Source of the DNA: Rhizophagus irregularis
Taxonomy: Eukaryota > Glomeromycota > Glomeromycetes > Glomerales > Glomeraceae
Direction: 5' to 3'
Length of the DNA stretch: 64,000 bases
NCBI RefSeq assembly: GCF_026210795.1
Contig: NC_089449.1
Location: 2,790,001 to 2,854,000, forward strand
Below, piece after piece: positions 33,203 to 44,142 of the stretch; within the stretch, counting starts at the first letter, position 1; every line of letters begins with the position of its first letter. The notes under the pieces were generated by a model. The model saw nothing but the letters and a program-made list of their open reading frames with translations, was not told the origin of the DNA and did not search any database. Position numbers and translations under genes: made by a program.

Positions 33203-36120
33203 ATTATATTTTTTATATCACTATTAATGTACATTTATTTATTTCATTCATTAATTATATATATTTCTACATATTAATTACTTATCCATTAGCATAACTA
33301 TAATTAGCAACACTCTATATTATTTAAATCTTCTCTTTTTTTTTCTTTTTTCTTTTAGTTCAAACCAAGCCACTTCCCTTGCTTGTTATTTGAATCACGC
33401 GATGTTTGTTTGTAATATAAATTTAGGCTTATGATTCATTATTATGGAACTAAGGAAAAATTTTTATAAATATCATTACTTTTATTTTTATGATATCTTT
33501 ATAGTAATATAATATTGTATATACTATGTGGATAAACTGAATACATATTTCTTTGTTAATAATTATATTAACTTTATTTGTTTAGTTATAAAAATATATA
33601 TATATATATATTTTTTACTTCTACTCTCGGCTTGGGCAAAGTTTTAACCGACTCACTGTTAAATTGATCGGCAGATAATAGAGATCGCTTATTTGTTTGT
33701 CTTTTTTAATCCAAATAATAAAATGGCAGATTTCCTAATTCCAGTAAACAAACAATAAAATAACTTTCGCATGCTTAAGGATTTCTTCTCTCACAAGTAT
33801 CTTTTTCTGCATAAGAAGTTCTCGTATATATATATAAAATAAATTAATATAATGGATATCGAATTGGCTTTGAGTGCCTAACGGTATTAATTCCGGCCGG
33901 ATTTGAATTTCAATTCTGGCCGGAACTAAGAATAACTGATTAAAATTCCGTTTTTTATTAAAAATTCAACAGATACATCACAAAATATTTTTAAGGGCGA
34001 GTGAAATTTATAAAAAAAATTCATGTAAAAATCGTAAATTATATATCATTTCTCGAACAATTTTAACATTATAATTCATGCATAGACTGCATTTATTAAT
34101 TTTTTAAAATTTCGATTTACATTACCATAAAAATTTTAAGATGTTCACCAGTTTTTACTTTATAGAGAAAAAATTTAAAAAATAAACTTTATAATCTTAG
34201 TAAGCCATTTTTTTTTTATTCCCGACTTATCAAATTTACAATTAAACCAATTAAACCAATACTGGTACATAAAGGAAATTTTTTTTTGTTTTTAATTAAA
34301 CTAATTTAATAATTAAACTTTTGACCGCTGCTTAGTTTCTAAATTATATAATCGTTCAATCATGCTATTTTTGATAAAAAGGCGTTTCGGAGTTTCATGA
34401 GTTTCATGATATGATCGGCAATGCGCAGAAGTTAGATAAAAATGTAGATATAAAGAATATTATAAATCAGGCGTAAAAACTTGTGTAATAATTTAGTTTA
34501 CGAGTTAATTACATGTTAAAACCACAACATAAACAAATTCTCAAAAAAAGAAAATTTTCAAAGTATCTTTCATAATTTCGGAGATACGGCGAAGATAAAC
34601 ATTACATGTACAAAGAACTGAAGTACAAAAAACGACAATTATCACACCGTTCGCCCGAATTGCAATAATAAATATAATTAATCTAATAATAGGTAATTAG
34701 TCTTTTTAAATATCATCATATTTAGTACTAGTCTATGTAATGCAAACTTGTATTGAGTATAGAAATCATATGGATCACATATGATTTCACAGCTTCCATT
34801 TTAACGAAGCCTACAAAGCAATATATATATTTTGGGTAAAATTCGAACCTTACCTTCTCTATTTATAAAAGCAATTGGCCCCACAATTAAATTCTAAATG
34901 ATGATATCATGATTAAATATTAATTTATAGAAAGGTGGATTTTTTTGTATGAACATAAAAATAGATACAATTACCATGGTGTAATATGTAATTTTCCCAT
35001 GATCGTTTTGTCATACGAATAAATAATGGAAAAAAGAACAAAGCAATAATATTTAATATAATGTAAAGTATCAGATTAAGATTATCATGATGAAGTTGGT
35101 TTATATTTAATATACCTATATTATTGTAATATGACCTTGAAAATATTATTTATATTCTATAATTTAAAAGATAGGTTCATAGTAGTTGACCAGTTTACTG
35201 TTATTTAAAAATTACGTGATTAATGGTGTAACCTCGGATTATTAAGAATTCACATTTTTAGAACGTTTATTCTTGTGAGCGTAATTAGTGAATGTATTGA
35301 TATTGAAAGCTTTTTAAAATCTTTCAATGAAAAAAAAAATACTATAAAATTCCGAAATTCCATCTTGAATATTATTGTATTATTTAAAAGACAATTTTAC
35401 TTTAAATTACATAAAATATTGAATTGATGACTATATCTTGATTGCAGATCAAAATAGGAGATACAAAAGTTATCTTTTATCTTATCGATTGTTGCTTGTC
35501 TTTTCTAACCTTTTCTCGTTCATATATGAATGACGAAAATGATGTGTTATAATAGAAGTCAACTTGTTAGCTTTTACATATATAAGCCAGTTTATTTGTG
35601 ATATTCTGCTTATATTTCCTTCAGTTAGTATCATCATGCAAGTTTGCAACTATTTTAGAATTTGTAATGGATCATGGACAAATTTGTGTTTAATCCATGC
35701 ATTTTATCCCTGCTTCTTTCCTTTTTGATTATGTGACACTTTTTTGTAATACTGATGATTTTTTTTTTCCTACTAGGTTATTCATTTATCGATTTATTGA
35801 TTCATTTATTTCGTGACATTTGATTATCATAAATGTCAAACTTTTTAAATTCGTGATCCGTTCAATAGTGTAGCAGTTTTCAATAATAAGGTTTAATAAT
35901 TGAGAAATACAAAATGAAATAAGAGACAGCTTTGGTCAAGATAATAAAAACAAATAAACACGTAAAGGACTTAAGTTACCATAACGTAAAAAATTCTTTA
36001 TTACTTTGAAGATTTCAATTTTAAAATATTATCTAAAAAAAAATTTTATAAATCATAAATTAAAACTTAACTGCATCTGACATGTTACACGACAATACAT
36101 ATAACGTTATAAAACAAATG
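33203..36120. other. AT-rich spacer
   Basis: Nothing recognised except a (TA)n microsatellite at about 33,593-33,611. Confidence 0.5.
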
Positions 36121-36237
36121 CTGTAATTTTTTGGGAAAAACTCCGATAAATGATCATTTTTCTAGTTTATTCCAAAAAAAACTCCGAAACTCCGGCGTAC
36201 AGTATGATCAATTTTCTAAAAAAATTTTTTTATAGGG
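36121..36237. mobile_element. Palindromic miniature element, ccctataaaaaattt family (subfamily 1)
   Basis: Contains ctccgataaatgatcatttt on the left and atgatcaattttctaaaaaa on the right, ending tttttttatagggt. The left end has lost ccctat. About 117 bp. Confidence 0.65.
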
Positions 36238-37342
36238 TATGTTAGTTCTAAAGATTCTTATCAATCTTACAATTTACTTTAATAGGAAAAGATCAAAAAT
36301 TTAAAAGTCCGATAGTCATTTCGCGATATTTAATACATTTTCATAGGATTTAATTTCGGCATATATCGAAAATAGTTAACCAGTTAATCAATGAATTATA
36401 TTGTAAATCAGCTCATTTCCGCAAGATACAATATCGAATAATTTCGTGGTAGTAAAATAAGTATTGTAAGTCCGTAATAATGAAATCATGGTATAAACAA
36501 ATTGCCTAACTACTCGATAGAATTTCTTCTTAACATGCTCATCTCTTATCGTATAAGTAAAATGATATAATCCTCTTTAAGTTCATGATTCTCCTCTTCA
36601 TCGTGTAATTTCTTTGTATAACAACCTTTAGAAATTAAGCAAAACCTTGCATGTAATGTCCATTTCATCACAAGTAAATGAATTGATACTACGGCAAACG
36701 ATAAATAAAAATCATTACATTCTTACAAATTAAAAATGTTCGTTCGAACTCCGAACTGCGATACTCACTTGTTATCTTATCGGACTTATCTCATTGAACG
36801 TTGCGTACCATTTATTAAAATTTAGTTACTCTGAGTGTTTGGCTCCTTGTACTTTTATCGTCCGTGCTTTATTTATCCTTGACAGATTACTCATAATGTA
36901 ACACTATAACTTCTGCCAATATTTTGCATTCATATTTAGAAATTGTCTTAAGTTTCGATTATCAGATTACTATTTTAGCTAATCATAAAATAGCAGTACA
37001 TACATGTCAAGCATTTTTGTTATAAAAAAAATCAAAGATCTACATGATCTTTTGAGATCCAATTCTTAATAGTTCGAAAGCTATGCATTTCTCTTTTCAA
37101 CAATCTTTGAGTATACATGTAGGCGAAAAAGTTCTCGAAAGGTAAAAGATTAATTTCACAAACATTAGTGGTAATAACTAAGAAAGATGCAAATATATTT
37201 TCTCACAATTATATTTTATTGATTGACATTGAATGGGAAATAATCTTATTAAATATGCTAAAATAGATACATAATTTAATAATAATTTAATAACAAACAA
37301 TAAAAAGAGACAATAGATTCTAAAAACTAACTCAATATAATA

Positions 37343-37600
37343 TTAAACTAAATACAAATAATTGAGAGTACTTGTGAGACGTGTTTCTAATATTATCCTC
37401 ATTATTAGAGCTTCAAGCGCCGCTACCGCCGCACTTGAAGTTAGGTACAAAAAAGCCGAGTCGATTGGGCAGTATCCCCATTCATCATCCAAATATTCAT
37501 ATGTTCTGGGTGGGCAAACAAATTGCCTTACCGAGTTTTCTGCTACAGCAAAATTGCTGAAAGCTAAAATAACGAGAACAAACATTAAGAAAAACTTCAT
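37343..37600 (-). CDS. Small secreted protein, scrambled paralogue (85 aa)
   Basis: The start is taken at MKFFLMFVLVILAFSNFAVA, a clear signal peptide with likely cleavage after AVA. It is a paralogue of the 103-aa protein at 39,811-40,122: signal peptide, the CPPRTYEY segment and the last residues (YLYLV then stop) match. Between them the DNA aligns but is read in another frame (from about 37,450 to 37,370), so the CC/C/C part of the cysteine framework and the Ser/Thr stretch are replaced by SSAAVAALEALIMRIILETR. Two compensating indels must have occurred. The result is still open and still ends at the homologous stop, so it may be expressed with changed properties, or be drifting as a pseudogene. 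A TATA-like box (CTATAAATAC, minus strand) sits near 37,713-37,722. Confidence 0.6.
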   Translation of the reverse strand: MKFFLMFVLVILAFSNFAVAENSVRQFVCPPRTYEYLDDEWGYCPIDSAFLYLTSSAAVAALEALIMRIILETRLTSTLNYLYLV

Positions 37601-38207
37601 GGTGACTTTGAAAAACGTTTGAGAGATTATAATCAATAATTTTTGTAGGTTCAAACTTTGGTAATTTTATAGAAAGAAGATTAAGAATTTATTTTCTCGA
37701 TAATTAGTGAACGTATTTATAGATATTTGAATTGTACAGGTTAGTAATTAAAATTAATCGTTAGATAAATGAAAGCTTTCATTTAGTACCTGTTGTGAAA
37801 AAAGCACAATGAAATACACCCCTTTACATGCTGACTTAAAGATGCTGCCTGAAACTTGGTAAAACTATTTCTGAAATTTTCTGGTAAAATTAATACAAAC
37901 TGGTAAAAACTGATAAAATTAATTCAAAATTAGTTTAATAAACTATATTAGATAATTACTAATTTATAATTAAATGAACCAATAAAATTTCTTTATTAAT
38001 AATTTAATATAATATTATTATTATATATATTTAATTATTAATAACTATAGTATTTATAAATTAAACTAATTAAAATTTAAAAGATGTATTATCTATAATT
38101 TCATTTATATCAAATTCATTTTCATCTTCACTGTTATTTATATTTAATTTTTCATTGGTTTTACTATCTTCTGTTTCATCTGATTCAACATTAAATACTT
38201 GTTCTGA
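37600..38207. other. AT-rich spacer
   Basis: No gene supported. Holds the TATA-like box of the secreted-protein gene and AT-rich sequence. Confidence 0.4.
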
Positions 38208-38359
38208 CTTTACAGAAACTTCAAGATCGTAGCGATGGCTTAATGCGCAGTAACTGCATCTATGTAATTTCTTTACGATTACATAATGTGGTCACTATGT
38301 ATTTATAACGCAGTTACTGCGCATTAAGCCATCGCTACGATCTTGAAGTTTCTGTAAAG
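38208..38359. mobile_element. 152-bp element with perfect 50-bp inverted repeats
   Basis: Arms 38208-38257 and 38310-38359 are exact reverse complements (outer ends ctttacagaaacttcaagat; inner ends cgcagtaactgc). The 52-bp loop is AT-rich. No coding capacity. Perfect arms imply a very recent insertion or ongoing pressure to pair. It interrupts a minus-strand segment whose right side (38,421-38,600) looks like a gene relic. Confidence 0.8.
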
Positions 38360-38420
38360 GATAAAACAATATTGTTTGCCATAATTAGTACATATACTTC
38401 AGCTTCAACAATTTCACTTT

Positions 38421-38600
38421 CTAAATTGTATAATCATCATCTTCTAATTCGTCTTCATTAAACAAATTAGATTCCTTCAATACTTCAGCTTTCTCAGTAT
38501 AATTTTTACCACTATATTGTAATTCATTACGTGTATGTGTTAATTTATTTATTGTTGACGCAATATTTGAAAATTGAAATAATGGGAAGACAAAATACTC
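38421..38600 (-). pseudogene. Coding relic beside the inverted repeat
   Basis: The minus strand reads PLFQFSNIASTINKLTHTRN and then an acidic end NEDELEDDDYTI before a stop. It looks like the end of a protein, possibly a transposase C-terminus, but there is no upstream continuation and no named domain. The homologous frame may once have continued across the hairpin at 38,208-38,359. Confidence 0.3.
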
Positions 38601-38730
38601 ATTCAAATCATTCAAATTACATAAAAAAAAAAATAAGGTTATCTTTGATACCACAAATCAAGAAAAATTTCGTTCGATCATAAAATTTTGACCTGTAAAT
38701 TTATTAAAGAGAATAACTTTTGAGTTTGTA

Positions 38731-38810
38731 TCCGCCCATCCGGATATCCGTCGGATTATCCGGATATCCAGAATTATGTATCCGGATATCCGAATATCTG
38801 TGGGTATAAA
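38731..38810. repeat. TCCGGATATCCG palindrome cluster
   Basis: Four overlapping palindromic words (atccggatatcc, tccgtcggattatccggata, gtatccggatatccgaatat) within 80 bp. Function unknown. Confidence 0.7.
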
Positions 38811-39810
38811 AAGTAGCCTTTCATAATCTTTACTAAAATTTTTTTCGATATGAGCGACAAATGACGCGTTATAATTGAAGTTAGCTAATTAGCTTTAATA
38901 TAAATCACTTTTTCGCGGTGTTATTTGATATTTAATAACTGCATAGCTATTTTTTCTTTAGTTTATATGCTCTATTTTAGCACTTATAATGTTTGTATAA
39001 TCTCGGCGGATTACGGATTTAAAAATTCCGAGATCTATGATAATCGAATGCTTTTAAAAATAGAATATTTTATACGAAACAATTATTGTTTCCAAATGAG
39101 AAAAAAAAACATCAATTTTCACAAAATAGTTTAGGCAGAGTTATTATATTACTTAAAATGTCCTAACCAAATTTCCTAAATTAGAAATAACAACAGATCT
39201 GCAACATTAAGCTAATCTCTCTAAAGAAAATTTTTATTTGTATTTTCAGCCTTATGTATATATATATATATATATGGATTACGGAAAGCTCGTACAAATT
39301 GGACAAAGTTTCAGAAACAATACATTGGATAACTATTTATTATACGCATACACTTTAGTGCTAGAATTACAACTGGATAATCCGAAAGGAGAGGAAGTGT
39401 ACTTTTCCCTTTTGTACAGATCGGTTCTCGTTATATAATCAATCATAATCTTTTTTTAATGTTACTATAAACTGCTTAACGGGTGTGAACAATTTTTTCT
39501 CTCACAAGTGTAAACTGATATTAAGTTGTTAGAATGTATGAGATACAAATTTATGTTTAACTTGTAAAAAAAAAATGAGTGGTAGCGAAACTGCAAATGT
39601 CATTATGATAAGAAAATGAATTTGTTTTTAACTGAGACAGTAACTAATATTATATAGTCGACGTATAATGATTATCAAAATTTATTGTTAAGTAATTGAT
39701 TATAACATTTAAATATACAAAATGGGATAAAATATTATATTTGAAATTTACAGAACTAGTAATAATTAAAAAATTTCAAAAGAAAAAAACTACAGCATAA
39801 ATATTATTAG

Positions 39811-40122
39811 TTAAACTAAATAAAAATAAGCTGCAATTGAGAGAATTAGTGAGATTGTTGATGAAGCTACCCCACTACTAGTAGTAGAAGTCGCCCCACT
39901 AGATTTTCCACTACCGCTGCATTGGAAGTTAGGTAAACAAGATGTACCATCTGAGCAACATCCCCCTTCTTTATCTGCACATGCATAAGTTCCAGATGGG
40001 CAAGTACCAGCTCTTGCTACCAAAGATGAACTTTTTTCAACGGGAGTAATACGCGGCTCATTAGCTGAAGCAAAAGCGCTGAAAGCTACAATGACGATAA
40101 TAAACATTAAGATAAACTTCAT
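39811..40122 (-). CDS. Small secreted Cys-rich protein, probably GPI-anchored (103 aa)
   Basis: Begins with a signal peptide MKFILMFIIVIVAFSAFASA. A short mature part follows with six cysteines in a compact pattern: TCPSGTYACADKEGG, CCSDGTSC, LPNFQC (C-x6-C-x6-CC-x5-C-x5-C). Then come a Ser/Thr/Gly-rich linker (residues about 68-84) and a hydrophobic C-terminal tail (SLILSIAAYFYLV) without charged residues after it, as in GPI-anchor signals. Fungal surface proteins with a similar C-x-G-x-Y-x-C...GGCC pattern are known, mostly without assigned function. So a cell-wall or surface protein is likely; effector or adhesion roles are open. No intron. The divergent paralogue is 2.2 kb downstream in the direction of transcription. 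Confidence 0.8.
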   Translation of the reverse strand: MKFILMFIIVIVAFSAFASANEPRITPVEKSSSLVARAGTCPSGTYACADKEGGCCSDGTSCLPNFQCSGSGKSSGATSTTSSGVASSTISLILSIAAYFYLV

Positions 40123-43100
40123 GATGACTTTGAAAGTGGAGTGATTGATATAATCAATAATTTGTAGAGTTAAATTTAATTTTTGTCGAATGAAGATAAG
40201 AATGAAAAAAATTCTTAATTATATGTTTTGATTTTTTTTTTATTTTTTTGTAAATTAGAAATCAGTGCCTTTATAAAAGAAATTTTGTTGATTGATGTGC
40301 ACTATGGCAATAAATTAATCGTTACATAGATAAATGAAGTAAATAATTAATAAAATAAACAAAGATACGGAATTAGCTCCGTAAAATTTATATTGATTGC
40401 CCAATAAATTGGAAATGAAATAAATATTAAATGTCGCAAGAAAGATCAACAGTATCAGTGTTCTATTTGGTATATTTGATATATTTTCTTAAAAAATACT
40501 GATAATGAATTTTTATTGTTATTGAATGATGCGTTGTAAATCGGACCTTTCATATAATGCTTTTTTTGTGGTACCATTATCAAAATAACCGAAATTTAAA
40601 CTAACCAATTTAATATTAACAAAGAGGTGACCAATAGTTCTAGGCATCCCGAATAATTAAAAGTAGTTTTATACAAAAAAAGAAAAAATCGAGAAATATG
40701 CAATTCAGATTACAGATAAACGGCAGTGGGAATTGCCAAATCTAACAATTCATTATTCGTATTTATTTGTACTAAAATAGTTTAGAAATCGGTAAGTAAT
40801 TTATCCGTAATCTGCAATGTTACACAACATTATTATCCTTCATTATCTGAAACATAAGGACAGAAGAAAAAAATCTTTTTATGGACATCATAATAATATT
40901 ACACGAATTCACTTTGTATCATACCCAAGCCATTTTTATCGAGTTATTTTACTTGTTTGCTCATTATATATCACGCTCGTGACTTAAAATACCACACAAT
41001 GTTTTTACAAATTATTATAAATTTAATTATACAAAAAGGAATACAGTAATTATTCGCGTCAAATTCTTTTCTTCTCTCAAATCGGCAATAACTTTTAATG
41101 TTACATCATCACAGTATCCTTTAATAATATACGCACCTAGGATTAAAAAAATATTCGTGTTCGATCAAATAAAACAAAATACGTAAAGTTCGCGAAAAAA
41201 AATAATCGGAATTTAATCAGAATTACAAAAAGTGTAAAGAATAAAAAACTAGTGATTAGAATTTCTTCAAATTTTGCAAATTTGTTGTCAAATATACAGT
41301 ATAAACCTTATGTATACTAAATTTCAACCTTCTATCTTGCTTGGTTATCTCTCAATCGATTTTTTAATTTGATAAACTGCAATTTTGAATACTTTATGAA
41401 ATTTATATATTTTTTAGTTATTAAAACTTGAATAATTGTGATTTGAGTTTATGCCATGTTAATTTCATTAAAAAAAATTTGACACTTTATTATTCATTAG
41501 TTGTTGAGAAAATTGATTCATCATGATGATCGTAATCTGACCTTTACCCTTAATTTTCATTAAAAGAACTAAAATTCAAAATTAAACATAAAATAAAATA
41601 AATATAAAAGTTATTATAAATATATTTAATGTTTAGATTAATAATTTTCAAAATATACAAATAAAAATTATTAATCCAAATATTTTAATGTGGTTAAATT
41701 TATCTAAATTTTAAGATTTTTGAGCCAATTTTAATTTTAATTGACTGAAAACTAACTGATTAAAATAGCAACAAATTTTTTTAATAAATTAATTATGGAT
41801 ATGCTTTTATGTTTATAATTTTTATTATGGATATACAGGCATATTGTTAATTTCTGAGCACAATATTAAAATCTTTATGAAATTTTCATTTCTTAAATTT
41901 TTAAACGATTTTTTTTTCAAATTAAAAAATTGGTTGGGAGACAACTAAGTAAGACAAAAGACTGAGACTTAATATACACAATGTTTACACATTTAACAAC
42001 TAAATTGCAAAATTTGAAGAAATTTTAATCATTGGTTTTTTATTTTTGCTCCTTTTGTAATTCCGATTACTTTTTTCGCGAACTGTAAGTAAAATTCAAA
42101 GAGTTCCAACATTAATACAATAAGTTCCAAGCACATCATTTTTTATTCGAACTAACCCTTGCCAACGCATTCAAAGTTGCGTCGAAATTGGTTAATTCTG
42201 GACCGTTCGTTGGGATTCATTCATGTGATTTTTGTGAGACACGCGATTAGAAAATTTCGTCTTTTCATTTTCAGATAATTATGTTGATCGGAAACTATAA
42301 TTAGACTAACGTTCTCTTAAAAATTTTTGAGGTAAACTAAATACTTAAAATCACAGAGTGATTTGTGTCATTTTATGTTATAAATGAGGTTATAATTACA
42401 TAACGGAATTTATCGTATAATTCTGAAATTAGGCACTCCAGGACAAACATAATTAGGCCAAAAATTTTCATAATTCTGCCCAGGATTCTTATGTTGATTA
42501 GTGCTTAATTTTGAAAGTATATGTATGGTATGACGTAACTTTCTTTGATAAATGAAGACAATATAACAAATTATCTGTTATTATAAACTGGCAACTTTGC
42601 CAAAGCTCATTACAACAAAAGATTGTATTTCAATTACAAGAAATATTTTTACGTAAACATTGGGGTGTACCATCACCTAATTAAATCAAAACGTGTAAAA
42701 TATCATATTATTAGAGATTTGAATGGTTTAATTTATGCCGGTTATGAATTGAATACCGGGTATTTTAGATTCATTCGAATTTTTTAACTTTATTTTCTGG
42801 ATATCATAAATTACATCTCGGAAAGTAATTTACCTGCGCACACTTGACATTAAAATTTCCGAAATTTTAAAAATTCGATAAACCATTCTTTGTGCAATTA
42901 GACAAATACACGAGAACCAAAAGAACAACGTGATACCTCGCTTTTTTGGAAATACTAAAGAAAAACATTCTTTTTTTCTTATTGAGAAGTATCTAAGAAA
43001 GCTAAAAAGGCTTGAATTTATTTATTTTTTTCTGAAAAGGGAGGTATCATATGAAAAAAAAACTAATTGGAGCGTTCTCACAGAATTTGGAATGAAAACA

Positions 43101-43264
43101 ATAAGAAGAATCTAAAGTTATGGACGTGTGAATTTTAACAGGGATTATAATGATCATCTCTAATAATATGATACTTTACATAAGTTTTGAACTTTTGATA
43201 CCCCAACGTAACATGGTAATATTTTTTCATATCATATGAAGGTAGAGAGATTAATCAACTTTAG
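40123..43264. other. AT-rich spacer
   Basis: No supported gene. A frame at 42,930-43,115 (ends FGMKTIRRI) resembles the decayed piece at 3,690-3,745 in the duplicated segment (read FETKMLRRV), suggesting a shared repeat or old gene fragment. Confidence 0.4.
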
Positions 43265-44142
43265 TTAATTAATAATATAAAACAAATTTTTAATTTTTAA
43301 TCGTCTTATCTCATCTCTTATTCTTATTTCATGCAATGGTTCATAATCTTCCTTTCTCATTTTTCCTTTAACATAAACCATTATCGATTTAAAATTCAAT
43401 TTAAGTGAATATAAGAATGAATAAAATTGTGGTGAGAGTATTGAATTAGTTTTTAAATAGATGAGATATTGGATGTAAATGTAATTTAAAGTATTTTTCC
43501 AAAAATAATAAGAATCATTGTAATAGATGTATGGAATCGTTACGATTAAACCCTCTGGTATAGTATCTCCACAATTTTTTAATAATTCGTTAAGACTACA
43601 ATTTTTATTAATAATCAAGAAAAAAAATTAATTAATAAATTTCAAATATCGATATATGCACAATAACATCATAAATACCTTATTGTATTTTTCATTAAAC
43701 ATTCATGACAACAACGAGCCTTAAATTGCCAATAAATTTCAACCCTAAATATATTATTATGCCCACAAAATTGGCAAAATCCTCTATAATATAATAGTTT
43801 GGTATATTCTCTTTCAGACATTTCTTTAGGTGGATTCGATTTATCTTTTAAAAATTCTTTTCTAGCATTTCTCCATATTTCTTTTGTAGTAGATGATTTT
43901 GGAGCATCAAGAAATTTATTGAATCTAACGCATGTCTCACGAAGTAAAAATAATTCGTAAGGTGACAAATGTGAAAAAATTTGTATTAATAATTCGGATG
44001 GAAGTAATGTTATTTTACATGGCGTTGTTGTATGTGATTTTTGTAAAAGTGGTGGAAGAACGATTTTTTGTAAAGTAGGTCGTAGTGGTTGCGGCGGCAG
44101 TAGTGAAAATCCTGGAATAAGAGACGAAATTTTGCTATACAT
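43265..44142 (-). CDS. F-box protein with CxxC pairs, 264 aa
   Basis: Two exons, 44142-43679 and 43595-43265, with an 83-bp intron (GTATTT donor, TTGTAG acceptor); the joined codon gives Ser. An F-box lies at about residues 44-85 (ITLLPSELLIQIFSHLSPYE, then LRETCVRFNKFL), the module that binds Skp1 in SCF ubiquitin ligases. C-terminal to it are two cysteine pairs, CQFC and CCHEC, about 22 residues apart, probably a small zinc site and common in fungal F-box proteins of this type. The C-terminal part (residues 156-264) is Tyr/Ile-rich with no recognised repeats, so the substrate is unknown. The N-terminus is Pro/Leu-rich and low complexity. Confidence 0.85.

Noticed and set aside
39238-39438. 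66-codon frame starting MYFQPYVYIYIY
   Set aside because: Begins in a TA microsatellite; no promoter, intron or homology support.
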